DNA of 64,000 bases from an uncultured Paraburkholderia sp. GTDB taxonomy: Bacteria > Pseudomonadota > Gammaproteobacteria > Burkholderiales > Burkholderiaceae. The stretch spans positions 1 to 64,000 of the forward strand of contig CALNWS010000017.1 in assembly GCA_940747215.1 (NCBI GenBank), in the 5' to 3' direction. Shown here one piece after another: positions 23,928 through 32,965 of the stretch; position 1 is the first letter of the stretch; every line of letters begins with the position of its first letter. The translations under genes were made by a program, and so were the position numbers. The notes under the pieces are model-generated. The model did not search any database, was not told the DNA's origin, and was given only the letters and a program-made list of their open reading frames with translations.

Positions 23928-24742
23928 TTAACGCTGCAACGCGTCGCCGAGGAAGTGACACGCGTAACGTGCGTTGACATCCGACAGACGGAAGAGCGTC
24001 AGGAAGTCGGCCGTGTTGAAATCGGGATCCCATGCCGGTGCGCCACAAATTTTCGCGCCGAGACGCAGATAGCCTTTGACGAGCGGCGGCGGGGCGACCT
24101 GCGTGCCCGTTTGCAGATCGTCGATCGGCAACGGCGTGTGCGGGAACGCGCGATATTCCGGCGCGGTCAATGCGCTGTCGCGCAGCGAGCAATACAGGTT
24201 GGCTGCATAGTGGCCGCCGTCGGCCATCGCGACGCTCGCGCAGCCGAGCATCGTTTCGTAGCCGTTGTGCTTCATGTAGGCGGCGAGACCGGCCCACAGC
24301 GACATGATCACCGAACCGCTGCGATAGTCGGGATGCACGCACGAGCAGCCCACTTCCACCATCTTCGCGCGCAGGTGCGTGAGACGCGCGACACGTCGAA
24401 TTCGCTCTCCGCATACAGGCGTCCGATGCGGGCTGCCTGATGCGGCGGCAGCGCGCGATACGTGCCGACCACCTTCAGCGTGTCGAGATCACGCACCAGC
24501 AGGTGATCGCAGTAGGAATCGAATGAGTCGACGTCGAGACCTACGGGGCCCGTGAGGCGCGCGCCCATTTCGTCGGCGAAAGCACAGTAACGCAGACGCT
24601 GTGCTTCGCGCAGTTCTTCATCGGTACGTGCCCACGTGACTTGCAGGCGATGTTGGGCGGTGACCGTTTCTTCAGCGCGCGGCAGGCGACGCGACTCGAA
24701 GAGCGAAGCGAGTGGCAGGGTAGGCGTCGGCAGTTCTCGCAT
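23928..24742 (-). pseudogene. OlsB-like N-acyltransferase (COG3176 GNAT superfamily), frameshifted
   Basis: Two overlapping frames read as one family member. The N-terminal half (to 24308) has LRYCAFADEMGARL and ends in GRLYAESEFDVSR. The C-terminal half (from 24362) continues MVEVGCSCVHPDYRSGSVIMSLW and runs to the natural stop. The reading shift lies in a CG run near 24388-24392 and fits a gain of one CG dinucleotide or a loss of one base. Relatives make lyso-ornithine lipid, a phosphorus-free membrane lipid. The phosphate-regulon neighbourhood makes that role attractive, but it is inferred. A heterologous frameshift bypass is unlikely. Confidence 0.8.
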
Positions 24743-25069
24743 TGGTGCATCTTGGTCGAAAAAAGGAGACTTCTTTTAAGGAGACTTCTTTTTTCGCCAT
24801 TGTAGTAACGCCTGGTGACGCTCGCATGGCAATGCCATGACGATTGGATGACTGCCCGTAAGGCGCATAACTATGAATCTCGCGGATCGCTTCTTCCGAC
24901 TGTTGTTTCCGCGCGAAAACGCCGTGGGTGGCGGGCTGCGGAGGCACGCTGCAGTGCGATCCTATGACGGCGCTACGTCTCGCGTGGCGACATCGTCATG
25001 AACAGGAGCGCGCTCCGGCAGTGCAATTCCGCCTGCTGAAGCGCGTCGAGAACCGGGTTCTGGGTTGCG
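24743..25069. other. spacer between the acyltransferase pseudogene and sixA, with a 15-bp tandem duplication
   Basis: AAGGAGACTTCTTTT occurs twice exactly (24763-24777 and 24778-24792), about 20 bases upstream of the acyltransferase start on the minus strand. Otherwise I see only short overlapping frames with no recognisable protein and no RNA gene. Confidence 0.85.
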
Positions 25070-25534
25070 TTAAACTAGGTCGGGCGTGATGGCTGCGCGG
25101 AGCACGGCCTGATCGTCGCCGTCGCGCTCGCGGCTCGCGATCCACCAGACGCCCGCTTTCTTTACAGGCCAGCTCGTGCCGCTCTGCGCGAGCAGACGCG
25201 CGGCGACGTGGCCGAGCGTCGGTTGATGTCCGACGATTACGACGGTTTGCGCGACACCGCCAAGCCAGCCGGCGGCTTTGAGCACGTCGTCGGCGCTCGC
25301 GTTCGGCGCGATTTCGCACACGACGCGATACTGGTCGCTCAGCGTTTCGGCGGTCTGAATGGTGCGCACGGCAGGACTCGCGAGCACCACGGCGTCATCC
25401 GGTAAACGCGTGCGCAGCCATTTGGCGACGGTCTGCGCCTGCTTGCGGCCACGTGTGGTGAGCGCGCGAGCAAGGTCACTGTCACTGCTCGCGATACCTT
25501 CGGCTTCGGCGTGACGCCAGAGAATCAGATCCAT
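25070..25534 (-). CDS. sixA: phosphohistidine phosphatase SixA (histidine phosphatase family)
   Basis: A 154-residue histidine-phosphatase protein. The catalytic RHG-type motif appears as LILWRHAEAEG at residues 3-13, and the second active-site histidine as VIVGHQPTLGH near 99-109. SixA proteins remove phosphate from phosphohistidine in phosphotransfer proteins such as NPr or ArcB. The start at 25534 gives MDLILWRHAE; the frame is open further upstream, but that overlaps the tRNA-Pro gene. Length is normal and the gene is intact. Confidence 0.9.
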   Translation of the reverse strand: MDLILWRHAEAEGIASSDSDLARALTTRGRKQAQTVAKWLRTRLPDDAVVLASPAVRTIQTAETLSDQYRVVCEIAPNASADDVLKAAGWLGGVAQTVVIVGHQPTLGHVAARLLAQSGTSWPVKKAGVWWIASRERDGDDQAVLRAAITPDLV

Positions 25535-25706
25535 GCTTGTCTCCCTTAGTCCGTCGTTGGTCGGTGCTGACACTGTCTCTCGCTCCGACCGCCATTTGCG
25601 CGCAGGGTTACGTTTATCGTTGTCATGACAGTCGTGACCAAAAAAACGACTGCCTCGCGATCGCAACTGAAACGAGATGTGGCTTGAACGGATTTCGACG
25701 CCCAGA

Positions 25707-25745
25707 AAGCAAAACCCGCGGAGCCGGAGGCTACGCGGGTTTTGC
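25707..25745 (-). terminator. terminator downstream of tRNA-Pro
   Basis: GCAAAACCCGCG (25709-25720) pairs with CGCGGGTTTTGC (25734-25745). Read on the minus strand the stem ends in GGGTTTTGCTTT right after the tRNA gene. Confidence 0.8.
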
Positions 25746-25751
25746 TTTTCG

Positions 25752-25828
25752 TGGTCGGAGCGAAAGGATTCGAACCTTCGACCCTCTGATCCCAGATCAG
25801 ATGCGCTACCAAGCTGCGCTACGCTCCG
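25752..25828 (-). tRNA. tRNA-Pro (anticodon UGG)
   Basis: The minus strand folds as a 77-nt cloverleaf. The acceptor stem is CGGAGCG/CGCTCCG with discriminator A and an encoded CCA. The D-arm contains AGCTTGGTAGCGC. The anticodon stem is TCTGA/TCAGA with loop TCTGGGA giving UGG, and the T-loop is GGTTCGAATCC. A terminator follows. Confidence 0.97.
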
Positions 25829-25957
25829 ACGCATTCAAAATTCTACGTGGCTTTGGGTGCCAGAGTCAATCACGATTTGCATCGGTGCTGTAGCGGTCAG
25901 GAAAACGCGAGGCGCGCGGTCACGAAAGCGGGTCAGGCGACTCGAAAACGCGTGCCG

Positions 25958-26118
25958 TTATATCCGTCCCATCAACAGCAACACGATCACGATGATCAGA
26001 GAACAACACCGACGAGACCCGTCGGACGATAGCCCCAGCCGCTGCTATACGGCCAGCTTGGCAGTGCGCCGATCAGCAGAAGAATGAGCACGATCAGCAG
26101 TATGGTTCCGATAGTCAT
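25958..26118 (-). pseudogene. DUF3309 small hydrophobic protein, frameshifted near the C terminus
   Basis: Starting at the ATG 26116-26118 after a GGGAG site, the frame reads MTIGTILLIVLILLLIGALP then SWPYSSGWGYRPTG. This matches the DUF3309 family of about 50-residue membrane proteins. It stops after VGVVL. The expected closing stretch (LIIVIVLLLMGRI) is encoded directly after, in another frame, ending at 25958-25960. A one- or two-base indel near 25997 explains this. The function of the family is unknown. The truncated product keeps the first helix and the proline/tryptophan segment. Confidence 0.75.
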
Positions 26119-26446
26119 TTGAATGCTCCCTGTCGGTCCTTCGCATCGCTCGCGCGAGGTGGTCTGGTTGGTCCGGCGTACGAGCGCCGGGACGATCGAT
26201 CGACGCGCACGAGACGGCGCCCCTGCAGGCATCTATTTAGCAAGGCATGTACCCATTAATCGAAGCCATAGGACGAGCGTGCTGACGAGGGAAGGGGAGC
26301 ACGTGGGAAACTGCGAGGGCGGTTTGAAGGAAGAAATTGCGCGGCTATGTGGAAGCGAAAATGAGCGCACGAAAAGCATGCGGGTCAGCGTAATTCGTCC
26401 AATGGAATAGAAGTCCAATGGAATAGAATATGCCCCGATCTGCGCG
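26119..26446. other. spacer with a 16-bp tandem duplication
   Basis: GTCCAATGGAATAGAA occurs twice exactly at 26397-26412 and 26413-26428, just outside the 3' end of the next small gene. The rest has no convincing coding frame on either strand and no RNA gene that I can recognise. Confidence 0.8.
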
Positions 26447-26647
26447 TCATGTCGTTGCCAGCGCTTCAGTGCCGGCGACGCATCCAGTGCGGCCTATGGG
26501 CACATGCTGATGAGTGAACCAGTGATGCAGTATGCTTTCGCCATCGTGTTCACGCCGATACGTGCGCGATTCGAAAATAGACAAGGCGAGTAGCACCAGC
26601 AGACCTATTGCGAGGCCGATCAGGCCTGCGATCGATTCAGCGTCCAT
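26447..26647 (-). CDS. small single-helix membrane protein
   Basis: A 66-residue protein starting at ATG 26645-26647 (MDAESIAGLIGLAIGLLVLL), preceded by AAAGGAG at suitable distance. One hydrophobic helix covers residues 8-26. A soluble charged segment follows with EHDGESILHHWFTHQHVP and a short tail. I do not recognise the family. The good ribosome site and clean membrane segment support it being real. It sits among small membrane-protein genes, suggesting envelope or stress roles, but no function can be assigned. Confidence 0.55.
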   Translation of the reverse strand: MDAESIAGLIGLAIGLLVLLALSIFESRTYRREHDGESILHHWFTHQHVPIGRTGCVAGTEALATT

Positions 26648-26868
26648 GACAGTCTCCTTTGACATGCGACGGTGACTTAATGGTAGTTCACGCAGCATGA
26701 AAAGGCGCGGCAATGCCGTGTAGAAAGTTGAGGAACGCGCTTTGCAGGTAGACTCACGGGTTTCGGTTTTTTGTCGCGTACGTCTGCTCGTTTTGCGAGA
26801 AGCATGAGCCAGACGGTGCGCTATCGCTGTTCACGCCTTTCCACCCCGCTTCGAGAGATCGACCGCTT

Positions 26869-27033
26869 ATGATCCGCGTTCCAATGATCGTGTTACTGTT
26901 TGCCGCCGGGCTTGTCGGCTGTGCCAATACGCTTGGTAATCACGGCTTGCCGCCGCAAGATCCGCCTGACTACCACGGCGTGCCGACCGACAGCCGTCCG
27001 CTCGCGATGGTGCCCACACCAGTCGCGCCTTAA
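26869..27033 (+). CDS. small lipoprotein, about 54 residues
   Basis: The frame encodes MIRVPMIVLLFAAGLVGCAN followed by a proline-rich tail ending PTPVAP. Residues 1-17 form a lipoprotein signal with lipobox LVGC, so Cys18 would be lipidated and the remaining 37 residues would hang in the periplasm. The short length, lipobox and proline content resemble the many small lipoproteins of Burkholderia. No domain is recognised. It is too short for routine ORF lists but the signal is convincing. Confidence 0.6.
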   Translation: MIRVPMIVLLFAAGLVGCANTLGNHGLPPQDPPDYHGVPTDSRPLAMVPTPVAP

Positions 27034-27242
27034 GAGAACGCCGTAAGAGGCACATGGCGGGTGACGGTTCGCTTGATCTGCAGATAGAGGCGAAGCGCCA
27101 GCGCGGGCTAAGGCGATTCTAGGCCGCGCGCTTTATGCGAAATGTATGCGCTTATTTCAAGGCGTAACTACGCGGAGTGCGTAGGGTACTCACGTGAGCG
27201 CCGTGCGAGTGAAATTGCAAGTGGTGCCGGCGTGTGCCAGCC

Positions 27243-28387
27243 TCATGCATGTCCTGCCGCGACGCTCTTCACGACGCTCGGTACATAGCGCGCGAGCGTT
27301 GCGCCGCGCGCCGCCATGAAGATCGCGAACGACACCACCATCGACATCATCAATTCGCGCGTGCGTGTCGCGCCGATAAACACGCCGTCGAGCAGAAAGC
27401 CCTATACCGACACCACGGGCGATAACGCGGCCCACGGCAGATAGACTTCGGCGGTCGCGCGCACGGCGAGCTGATCAGTCAGACGCTCGATGATCCACGT
27501 GCCCGCGCCCCAATAAACCAGTGCAAATCCGAGTGCGCTGAGCGCCGACCACAGTGCCGTCACCTTGACCGCCTGAGCGAACGCGTGTCGATCGCCGCAC
27601 CGACGAGCGCTTCCGCGGCGTGCGCGAAGCCGTCGAGTCCATATGCCATGAAGGTCTGGAAATTAAGCAGGAGCGCGTTCGCGGCGAGTGTCGCGTCGCC
27701 TTGCCTCGCGCCCAGATGCGCGAACCGGCCGAACGAGCACAACAGACACAGCGTGTGCACGAAGATGTCGCAATTCAGCACGACGAGCCGCTTGAGCGCC
27801 ACCGCGTCGAAGAGACTGGCGCGATTCAGTGCAGGCAGGCCGCGTGGACGGCCGTGCCACAAGAGCGCTGCGCCGAGCACGAAGCCGAACGCGTCGGCGT
27901 TAGCCGTGGCCGCGCCGATGCCGGCCACACCCCAGTGAAATATGCGTACATGTAGAGCAGGACCGCCACGATGTTCACGCTGTTGATGAACACCTGCGAG
28001 AGCAGCGCGAGCCGCACGCGCTGCGTGCCGAGTAACCAGCCGAGCACGACGTAGTTGCCGAGCGCGAGGTCGTCCGCGCGCCGTGCGACTGAGCGACGAG
28101 GCCCGTCACTGAGCGACGAGGTCCGTCGTGCCCATACGCAGGAAGCTGAAGCCCCAGAACACGAAGTTGAAAAAGAGTCTGCCGAGCGCGACGCCGCCGA
28201 GATACGACGCGTCGCTCAGATGACCGGCGACGGCCGTGTCGACCGCGCCGAGAATCGGCTGTGTGAGATTGGCAAGGACGATGGGGAAGGCGAGCGTCAG
28301 GACGCGGTGGTGCCAGTGAGTGGGCACCGCCGCTTCGTCCGCGCCGTTCTGCGACGGCGTGTCCTGCGCGGGGCAGGTGTCGCTCAA
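27243..28387 (-). pseudogene. MATE-family multidrug exporter (DinF/NorM-like), degraded
   Basis: Family sequence is scattered over three frames. The start (28387) reads WHHRVLTLAFPIVLANLTQP, then GAVDTAVAGHLSDASYLGGV. The middle has LALLSQVFINSVNIVAVLLY and AANALLLNFQTFMAYGLDGF. The end runs through VPSVVKSVAAGHA to a stop at 27243-27245. At least three frameshifts and an in-frame TAG (27402-27404) break it, and a 20-bp tandem duplication sits at 28088-28127. An intact relative would have about 440 residues with 12 helices and export cationic drugs by Na+ or H+ antiport. Its start overlaps the DUF2288 gene, indicating a former two-gene operon. Confidence 0.85.
28088..28127. repeat. 20-bp tandem duplication inside the MATE pseudogene
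   Basis: ACTGAGCGACGAGGCCCGTC (28088-28107) is followed by the same 20 bases with one change (C to T at unit position 15) at 28108-28127. Twenty is not a multiple of three, so the duplication itself shifts the reading frame. Confidence 0.92.
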
Positions 28388-28692
28388 CTACGTTCCTGCA
28401 CGCAAACCCACGGCGAGACCACGATGGCCCACAGGTCGGGGTCGCGCGCGGCGAAATCGGCTGCCGTTTCGGATTGCACGCGCTCCAGCAGGCCCGAAGA
28501 GAGCCATTGCGTGACCTGCGTGGTGTCGTCGCTGGCGATGGCCTCGGCGACGCTGACCAGATCGAGGTCGCGCGCCACGCGCAACAGCATGCCGCGCGCG
28601 AAAAAGCGTTCGAGTTCGGACCAGCCGATTTTGGCGGTTTCGGAGAGCAGCTTCGCGTAGAGCGGGCTCTGATTGGCGTCGTTGGAAGTCAT
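28384..28692 (-). CDS. DUF2288 domain protein
   Basis: A 102-residue protein matching the DUF2288 family along its whole length, including SPLYAKLLSETAKIGWSELE, VAEAIASDDTTQVTQWL and the ending DPDLWAIVVSPWVCVQE. The family is small and cytoplasmic, of unknown function. The gene is complete from ATG 28690-28692 and its end overlaps the start of the MATE pseudogene by four bases (ATGA). The upstream member of this former operon therefore survives while the transporter is lost. Confidence 0.8.
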   Translation of the reverse strand: MTSNDANQSPLYAKLLSETAKIGWSELERFFARGMLLRVARDLDLVSVAEAIASDDTTQVTQWLSSGLLERVQSETAADFAARDPDLWAIVVSPWVCVQERS

Positions 28693-28801
28693 CGTGAGCG
28701 GATTTCGGAAAGGGCGTAACTATATAAAACCGTCGCGGCTGGCCGCCTAGCCGGCGCGCGCTTCGGTACGCTTGTGGGTTTCGAAATTCATTCTGAACCT
28801 T

Positions 28802-29480
28802 CATGCCACAGGATTCAACGAAGCCGGTTCAAGTGGCGCAGGCGCATGTCGTGAGCGAGGCGACGCTCGCTCGGTCGACGTCGAGCAACTGATCGCCGCA
28901 AGCAACGCCGCAGGGCGCGAGCCGCTGCATTTCATCGACTGCGACCTCGAAGGCGCCGACCTGTCGCGCCTCGATCTGTGGCGCGCAATTCGAGCACTGC
29001 GCGATTGCCGAGGCATCGTTCTTCGGCGCGGCGCTGTCGCACACGCGCTGGCTGCGCTCTCGCGGACGTCAGGCGGATTTCGCGTCGGCCGACCTCGTCG
29101 ACGCCGCTTTCCAGTCGAGTGACCTGAACAATACGAGCTGGTGACGCGCCAAACTGGCATCGGCGTCCTTCAACGGCTGCAAGCTCACGGGGGCGAGTTT
29201 CGAGGCGTGCACGTCGCTCGGCCTGAGCTTCTCGGAGACCTTGCTCGTCGGCGCGCATCTGCGTGGCCTGTCGTTTCGTAAAGCGACATTGCAACAGCTC
29301 GATTTCTCCGACGCCGACCTCGCAGGCGTCGATTTCCGCGAAGCGATTTTCGAAGGCGGCAGTCTGAAGGACGCCAACCTGAAGGGCGTGCGTTTCGACG
29401 GCGCGGATTTGCGCGACGCCGATCTGAGCGGCGAGCGCATCGGGATGCCGCGCGATCGCCTGCGTGGCCGGGTTATCTGA
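28802..29480 (+). pseudogene. pentapeptide-repeat protein, frameshifted and stopped
   Basis: The A(D/N)Lxx pattern of pentapeptide repeats is clear: DLEGADLSRLDL early, FASADLVDAAFQSSDLNNTS in the middle, and FSDADLAGVDFREAIFEGGSLKDANL late. The ATG at 28802 reads MPQDSTKPVQVAQAHVVSEA and then loses frame near 28880, where VEQLIAASNAAGREPLHF continues in another frame. A further shift lies near 28985, and a TGA interrupts the frame at 29142-29144. The last 80 codons are intact. Such proteins form right-handed beta helices; the ancestral role is unknown. Confidence 0.8.
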
Positions 29481-29537
29481 GGCGTGGAAATTCCGGCGCG
29501 CAGCGCTAGGAGGTCGAGGTTACGAGTCAGGCAACGA

Positions 29538-30465
29538 TCAACGCAGCTTCGAAACCGTAATGCGCAGCGCGGCGGTTTCCGTTTGACCGGTTCGAGCCAG
29601 CACAAGCCCATGCCGTTGGGATCGCGTCGGGCAGGCCGAGCCACGGCTCGACGCAGTAGAAGTCCGATTCCGGCGCCTCGATCCACGTTGTGACCGCGTA
29701 CCACGGCAGCGAGCCGCTGCGGTTCAGGTCGATCGTCACCACGCGGTTCAGGCCCGGCGCGGTGAGCCGCACCGGCTGATCCGGCTTGCCGGTAAGGCAG
29801 TGGAAGCTGTCGATGATGCGCGCTTCGTCGAGCGTGTACTTCGGCTCGCCGGGCTCGGCCGCAGTGATCGAACCGTCGGGCAACTGACGGCGGCTTTCGG
29901 TCGGCGGCAGTTCGAGCGTCGTCTCGCCGCGCTGTGTGTGCGGCAGCGTGAAGTAGAAGTGATGGCCGGCGTAGTAGGGCAGGCGTGTGTCACCGGTGTT
30001 CGTCGTGGTGAGCGCGACGTCCAGCGTGTTTGCGTCGACGAGCGTGTAGGCCGCCTCGAAACGGAAGCCGAACGGATAATCCGTGCGGGTCGCTTCGCTG
30101 TCGCCGAAGACGAGGCGCAGACCGGCGCTATGCACGTCGGCGTGAGCTTCGAACGGCAGATCGCGTGCAAAGCCGTGCATTGGCAGCTCGCGGACCGCGC
30201 CGGACGCGTCGCGCCAGAAGCCGAGCTTGCCGTCCACGCGATGCCGGCCGAGAAACGGAAACAGCAGCGGATTGCCGCCGCGGATACGCGCAGGCTGACT
30301 CCAGTCGGCGTGTTCGGGCCAATGAATCACCGATTCACCGTCGACGAGCCACGACATCAGGCGTCCACCGGCTTGCGGTGCGAAGCGGAGGACGGAATTG
30401 TCTTGGGCAATCTCAAGAATGTCCTGCTGCGGGGAGAGGGGCATGGTCGGAAGGCTGAGGTTCAA
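29538..30465 (-). pseudogene. aldose 1-epimerase family protein with two C-terminal frameshifts
   Basis: Most of the protein reads in one frame from 30465, with GGRLMSWLVDGESVIHWPE, HGFARDLPFEA, an active-site-like AGHHFYFTLP and FYCVEPWLGLPDAI. After GLPDAI the expected GMGLCWLEP lies in a second frame, and TETAALRITVSKLR in a third, ending at 29538-29540. So two small indels lie within the last 40 codons. The open frame instead continues to 29527 with an unrelated tail. The catalytic glutamate region (CVEPWLG) is before the damage, so partial folding is conceivable. Mutarotases interconvert sugar anomers. Confidence 0.75.
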
Positions 30466-30692
30466 TGGATTGAACGTGAGTTGGGCGCACGCCGAACACG
30501 ACTGGAATGCCGCGTCAGGCGCGCTGACAGGTGCAGCGCAGAACTGTCGCGAAAGACCGATTTTGCGCTGCTTTGTGCTACGGGGAAACCCTTCTCGGGA
30601 AATTACGGGTGTTACTGACCGGCGATCCTTGTCGATAATTCATCTAACGGCTCGGTAACTTCTATTATCGGGCCACGTTCCTAGGAGAACGT

Positions 30693-30779
30693 ATGGATCT
30701 CGCAATGGCAATGGGTGTAGCGTTGTTCGGCATGTTCGCGGCAAGCACGGTCTATTTCTTCTACAAGCTGGACCGTTGA
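30693..30779 (+). CDS. possible 28-residue membrane microprotein
   Basis: A short frame MDLAMAMGVALFGMFAASTV followed by YFFYKLDR, preceded by AGGAGA seven bases upstream. It is one hydrophobic helix with a short charged end, like other single-helix microproteins. I do not recognise the family. A possible promoter and TA-rich spacer precede it. The ribosome site and clean helix argue for coding, but short hydrophobic frames also arise by chance. Confidence 0.45.
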   Translation: MDLAMAMGVALFGMFAASTVYFFYKLDR

Positions 30780-31149
30780 TCGCGCGCTGAATTTTCGCGC
30801 CGTTCCGTTCCTCTGCCCGTTCTGTTTTCGGGCTCCGCTCTCGCGTCGTTCGTTCGCTCCGGCGTTCGCCAACTGACACCTGAGTGCCCGGTCATCGAAC
30901 CGGGCAGCAAAGCACACGTCTCGTTCCTGACGACAGACCGCTGATCGCGCGGCCTCATCTTGCAGCGTTCTTTTCCGCCGCGTAACAACGGTTTCGAGTT
31001 GTGGCGCGGTGTGTCAATATTTCCCCGAATGTGGCTTAACCGCTTGGCGGTGACTTTCGAGCTAGGCATAATCGGTGCACTTTTTGACGCGCCTGCCAAT
31101 CCGTTTTGCGGCGCATCGTTCTCGACACTTTCCTTACAAGGACCGCCGC
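30780..31149. other. spacer upstream of uppP
   Basis: About 370 bases with no recognisable protein frame on either strand and no RNA gene. A TATAAT-like GCATAAT lies at 31067-31073, a plausible -10 for the uppP gene. Confidence 0.4.
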
Positions 31150-31980
31150 GTGAACCTGTCGTTTCTCATCTTCCTGAGCGTGCAGCAAGGCATCACCGAA
31201 CTCTTCCCGGTGAGCAGCCTCGGCCATACGCTACTCGTGCCCGCCGTGTTCGGCATGCACATCGACAAACACGCGCCGCAGTTGCTGCCGTTCTTGGTCG
31301 CGCTGCACCTTGGCACGGCGCTCGCGCTGCTCTGGTATTTCCGCAAGCGCTGGTGTGCTCTGGTGCACGGTTTCTTCGCATCGTTCGGCGGCCGCCGCAA
31401 CGACGACGCGCACATGATGTGGGCGCTGATCATCGGAACGATTCCGGCGGGTTTCGTCGGGCTGATTCTGGAAAAGCGCCTCGAGCGGATCTTTCACGAT
31501 CTGCGGATCGTCGCGATTGCGCTGATCGTCAACGGTGTGCTGCTGTGGTTCGGCGATCGTCTACAACGCTCGCGCGCGCATCAGGCGCCGGAAAAGCTCA
31601 CGTTCGGCCAAGCGTTTTTTGTCGGCCTCGCACAGATCGGCGCACTGATTCCCGGCTTCTCGCGCAGCGGCCTGACGATGATCGCCGGCAACGCAGCGGG
31701 ACTCACGGCGGAGAAGTCGGCGGAGTTTTCGTTCCTGCTCGGCACGCCGATCATTTTCGCGGCCGGCGTGCTCGAATTGCCGAAGCTGTTTTATGCACCG
31801 GGTCAATTGGCCGACGCATTGCTCGGCGGCGTGCTGACCGCCATCTCCGCTTATCTGAGCGTGCGTTTCCTGATGCGCTACTTCGAAGGCCGCGGACGTC
31901 TCGCTTCGTTCGGCATCTATTGCGTGATCGCCGGCATCGTATTCCTCGGCTGGTTCATGATGCATCCGCAACCGATTTGA
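31150..31980 (+). CDS. uppP: undecaprenyl-diphosphatase (UppP/BacA)
   Basis: UppP (276 residues) recycles undecaprenyl pyrophosphate to the lipid carrier used for peptidoglycan and O-antigen synthesis; excess confers bacitracin resistance. The family motifs are present: the [15 protein letters not shown] segment near residues 11-25 carries the catalytic glutamate/serine site, and [13 protein letters not shown] lies near 167-179. Eight hydrophobic segments fit the known topology. The GTG at 31150 gives [14 protein letters not shown]; an ATG at 31075 in the same frame adds an unconserved charged stretch. Intact, between two decayed regions. Confidence 0.92.
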   Translation: MNLSFLIFLSVQQGITELFPVSSLGHTLLVPAVFGMHIDKHAPQLLPFLVALHLGTALALLWYFRKRWCALVHGFFASFGGRRNDDAHMMWALIIGTIPAGFVGLILEKRLERIFHDLRIVAIALIVNGVLLWFGDRLQRSRAHQAPEKLTFGQAFFVGLAQIGALIPGFSRSGLTMIAGNAAGLTAEKSAEFSFLLGTPIIFAAGVLELPKLFYAPGQLADALLGGVLTAISAYLSVRFLMRYFEGRGRLASFGIYCVIAGIVFLGWFMMHPQPI

Positions 31981-32256
31981 GCGCAGCTTGCCCGCGGCTC
32001 GCTTGCCGGAAGCGGGCCGCGGGGCGAGAAGCGGGAATCGTCGGTTATAATCCGGGCCCGCACGCGTGGCCCGCGCGATTTCCGGTCGCGGGCGCAGTCA
32101 GTTAGAATTTGAGTATTCGACGAAGCCCGTCGAAGAAACCTGCGCTCATCGGCGCAAGGTTCAAACACCGCGAATGGCATTCCGGTACGCCGGTTCAAAT
32201 TGCGAGCGATGCACGTTTGTCGACGTCAGTCAGTCGGTGCATCGCTTCACATCATT
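31981..32256. other. spacer and promoter region of tRNA-Arg
   Basis: Holds a perfect TATAAT at 32046-32051 within TCGGTTATAATCC. This is too far from the tRNA start to be its own -10 unless the precursor has a long leader. No protein frame is convincing here. Confidence 0.35.
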
Positions 32257-32330
32257 ACGGCAGTAGCTCAGTTGGATAGAGCATCGGCCTTCTAAGCCGA
32301 GGGTGGGGGGTTCGAGTCCCTCCTGCCGTA
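32257..32330 (+). tRNA. tRNA-Arg (anticodon UCU)
   Basis: A 74-nt cloverleaf without encoded CCA. The acceptor stem is ACGGCAG/CTGCCGT with discriminator A. The D-arm is GCTCAGTTGGATAGAGC, the anticodon stem TCGGC/GCCGA with loop CTTCTAA gives UCU, and the T-arm GGGGG-TTCGAGT-CCCTC has one G-T pair. The tRNA-Pro in this window encodes its CCA, so the absence here would have to be repaired by the CCA-adding enzyme. Confidence 0.93.
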
Positions 32331-32350
32331 CTTCTCCTTTTCGTTGGCGC

Positions 32351-32738
32351 TTACGCGAGCGGTTGCACGTCGATCGAATCGACGCGATCCGGATAAAATG
32401 CGAGGTGCTGCGTGATTTCCTTCACGCTCGAATAGGGCGATTCGTAAGTCCACACCGCGTTCACCGTTTTTTCTCGCTTCCGGGCGTGATGCTATAGTGT
32501 AAGCGCAGTCGCCCTTGTACGGGCAATACGTCGTGTGATCGGTGCGTTCGAGCAGCGTCATCTGCACGTCGTTGCGCGGCAGATAGTAGACGGGCGGATA
32601 CGCTGCTTCGCGAAGCACGAGCGCTTTACGCGTATCGGCGATCACTTGGCCCGCGACGGTCACGATCAGGCGGGCGTTGGCGTCTTCGACGGTGATCGGA
32701 TGATCGGGACCGGGCACCTTGATGGTTTTTGCAGTCAT
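32351..32738 (-). pseudogene. DUF427 domain protein, two frameshifts
   Basis: The N-terminal two thirds reads MTAKTIKVPGPDHPITVED and reaches TDHTTYCPYKGDCAY, typical of DUF427. It then shifts at an extra AC near 32500, continues YSITPGSEKK in another frame, and shifts again at a six-A run near 32468. After that VNAVWTYESPYSSVKEITQH leads to the natural stop at 32351-32353. Both sites look like slippage in short repeats. The family function is not established. The gene stood downstream of, and opposite to, tRNA-Arg. Confidence 0.8.
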
Positions 32739-32877
32739 GTTGTCGAACTCCTGAATGAGTTAACAGGCGTGAGAAACGCGAATGCGTCTTCGCTCGAAGC
32801 ATACGCTGCTCAGAGGAAAACCTCAGGAAAACGCGTTGTGACGCGAGCCGATTCTTCGCAGCATGTGACCGTCAGAT

Positions 32878-32900
32878 AAAAAATGGCAGCCGAAGCTGCC
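32878..32900 (-). terminator. rho-independent terminator of the acpA-like pseudogene
   Basis: On the minus strand GGCAGC-TTCG-GCTGCC is followed by ATTTTTT. The UUCG tetraloop is unusually stable. It lies about 65 bases beyond the pseudogene's natural stop and would still terminate transcripts from it. Confidence 0.8.
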
Positions 32901-32965
32901 CTGAAAAAAGACGGCGCGTGGGTCGCGCTCGCTCGCCGTCCGCTGCTTGCCTGCCTGTCGGCCGA

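Noticed and set aside
25669-26087. Protein frames running across the tRNA-Pro gene
   Set aside because: They are caused by the tRNA and its terminator being stop-free in one frame; the cloverleaf is clear.
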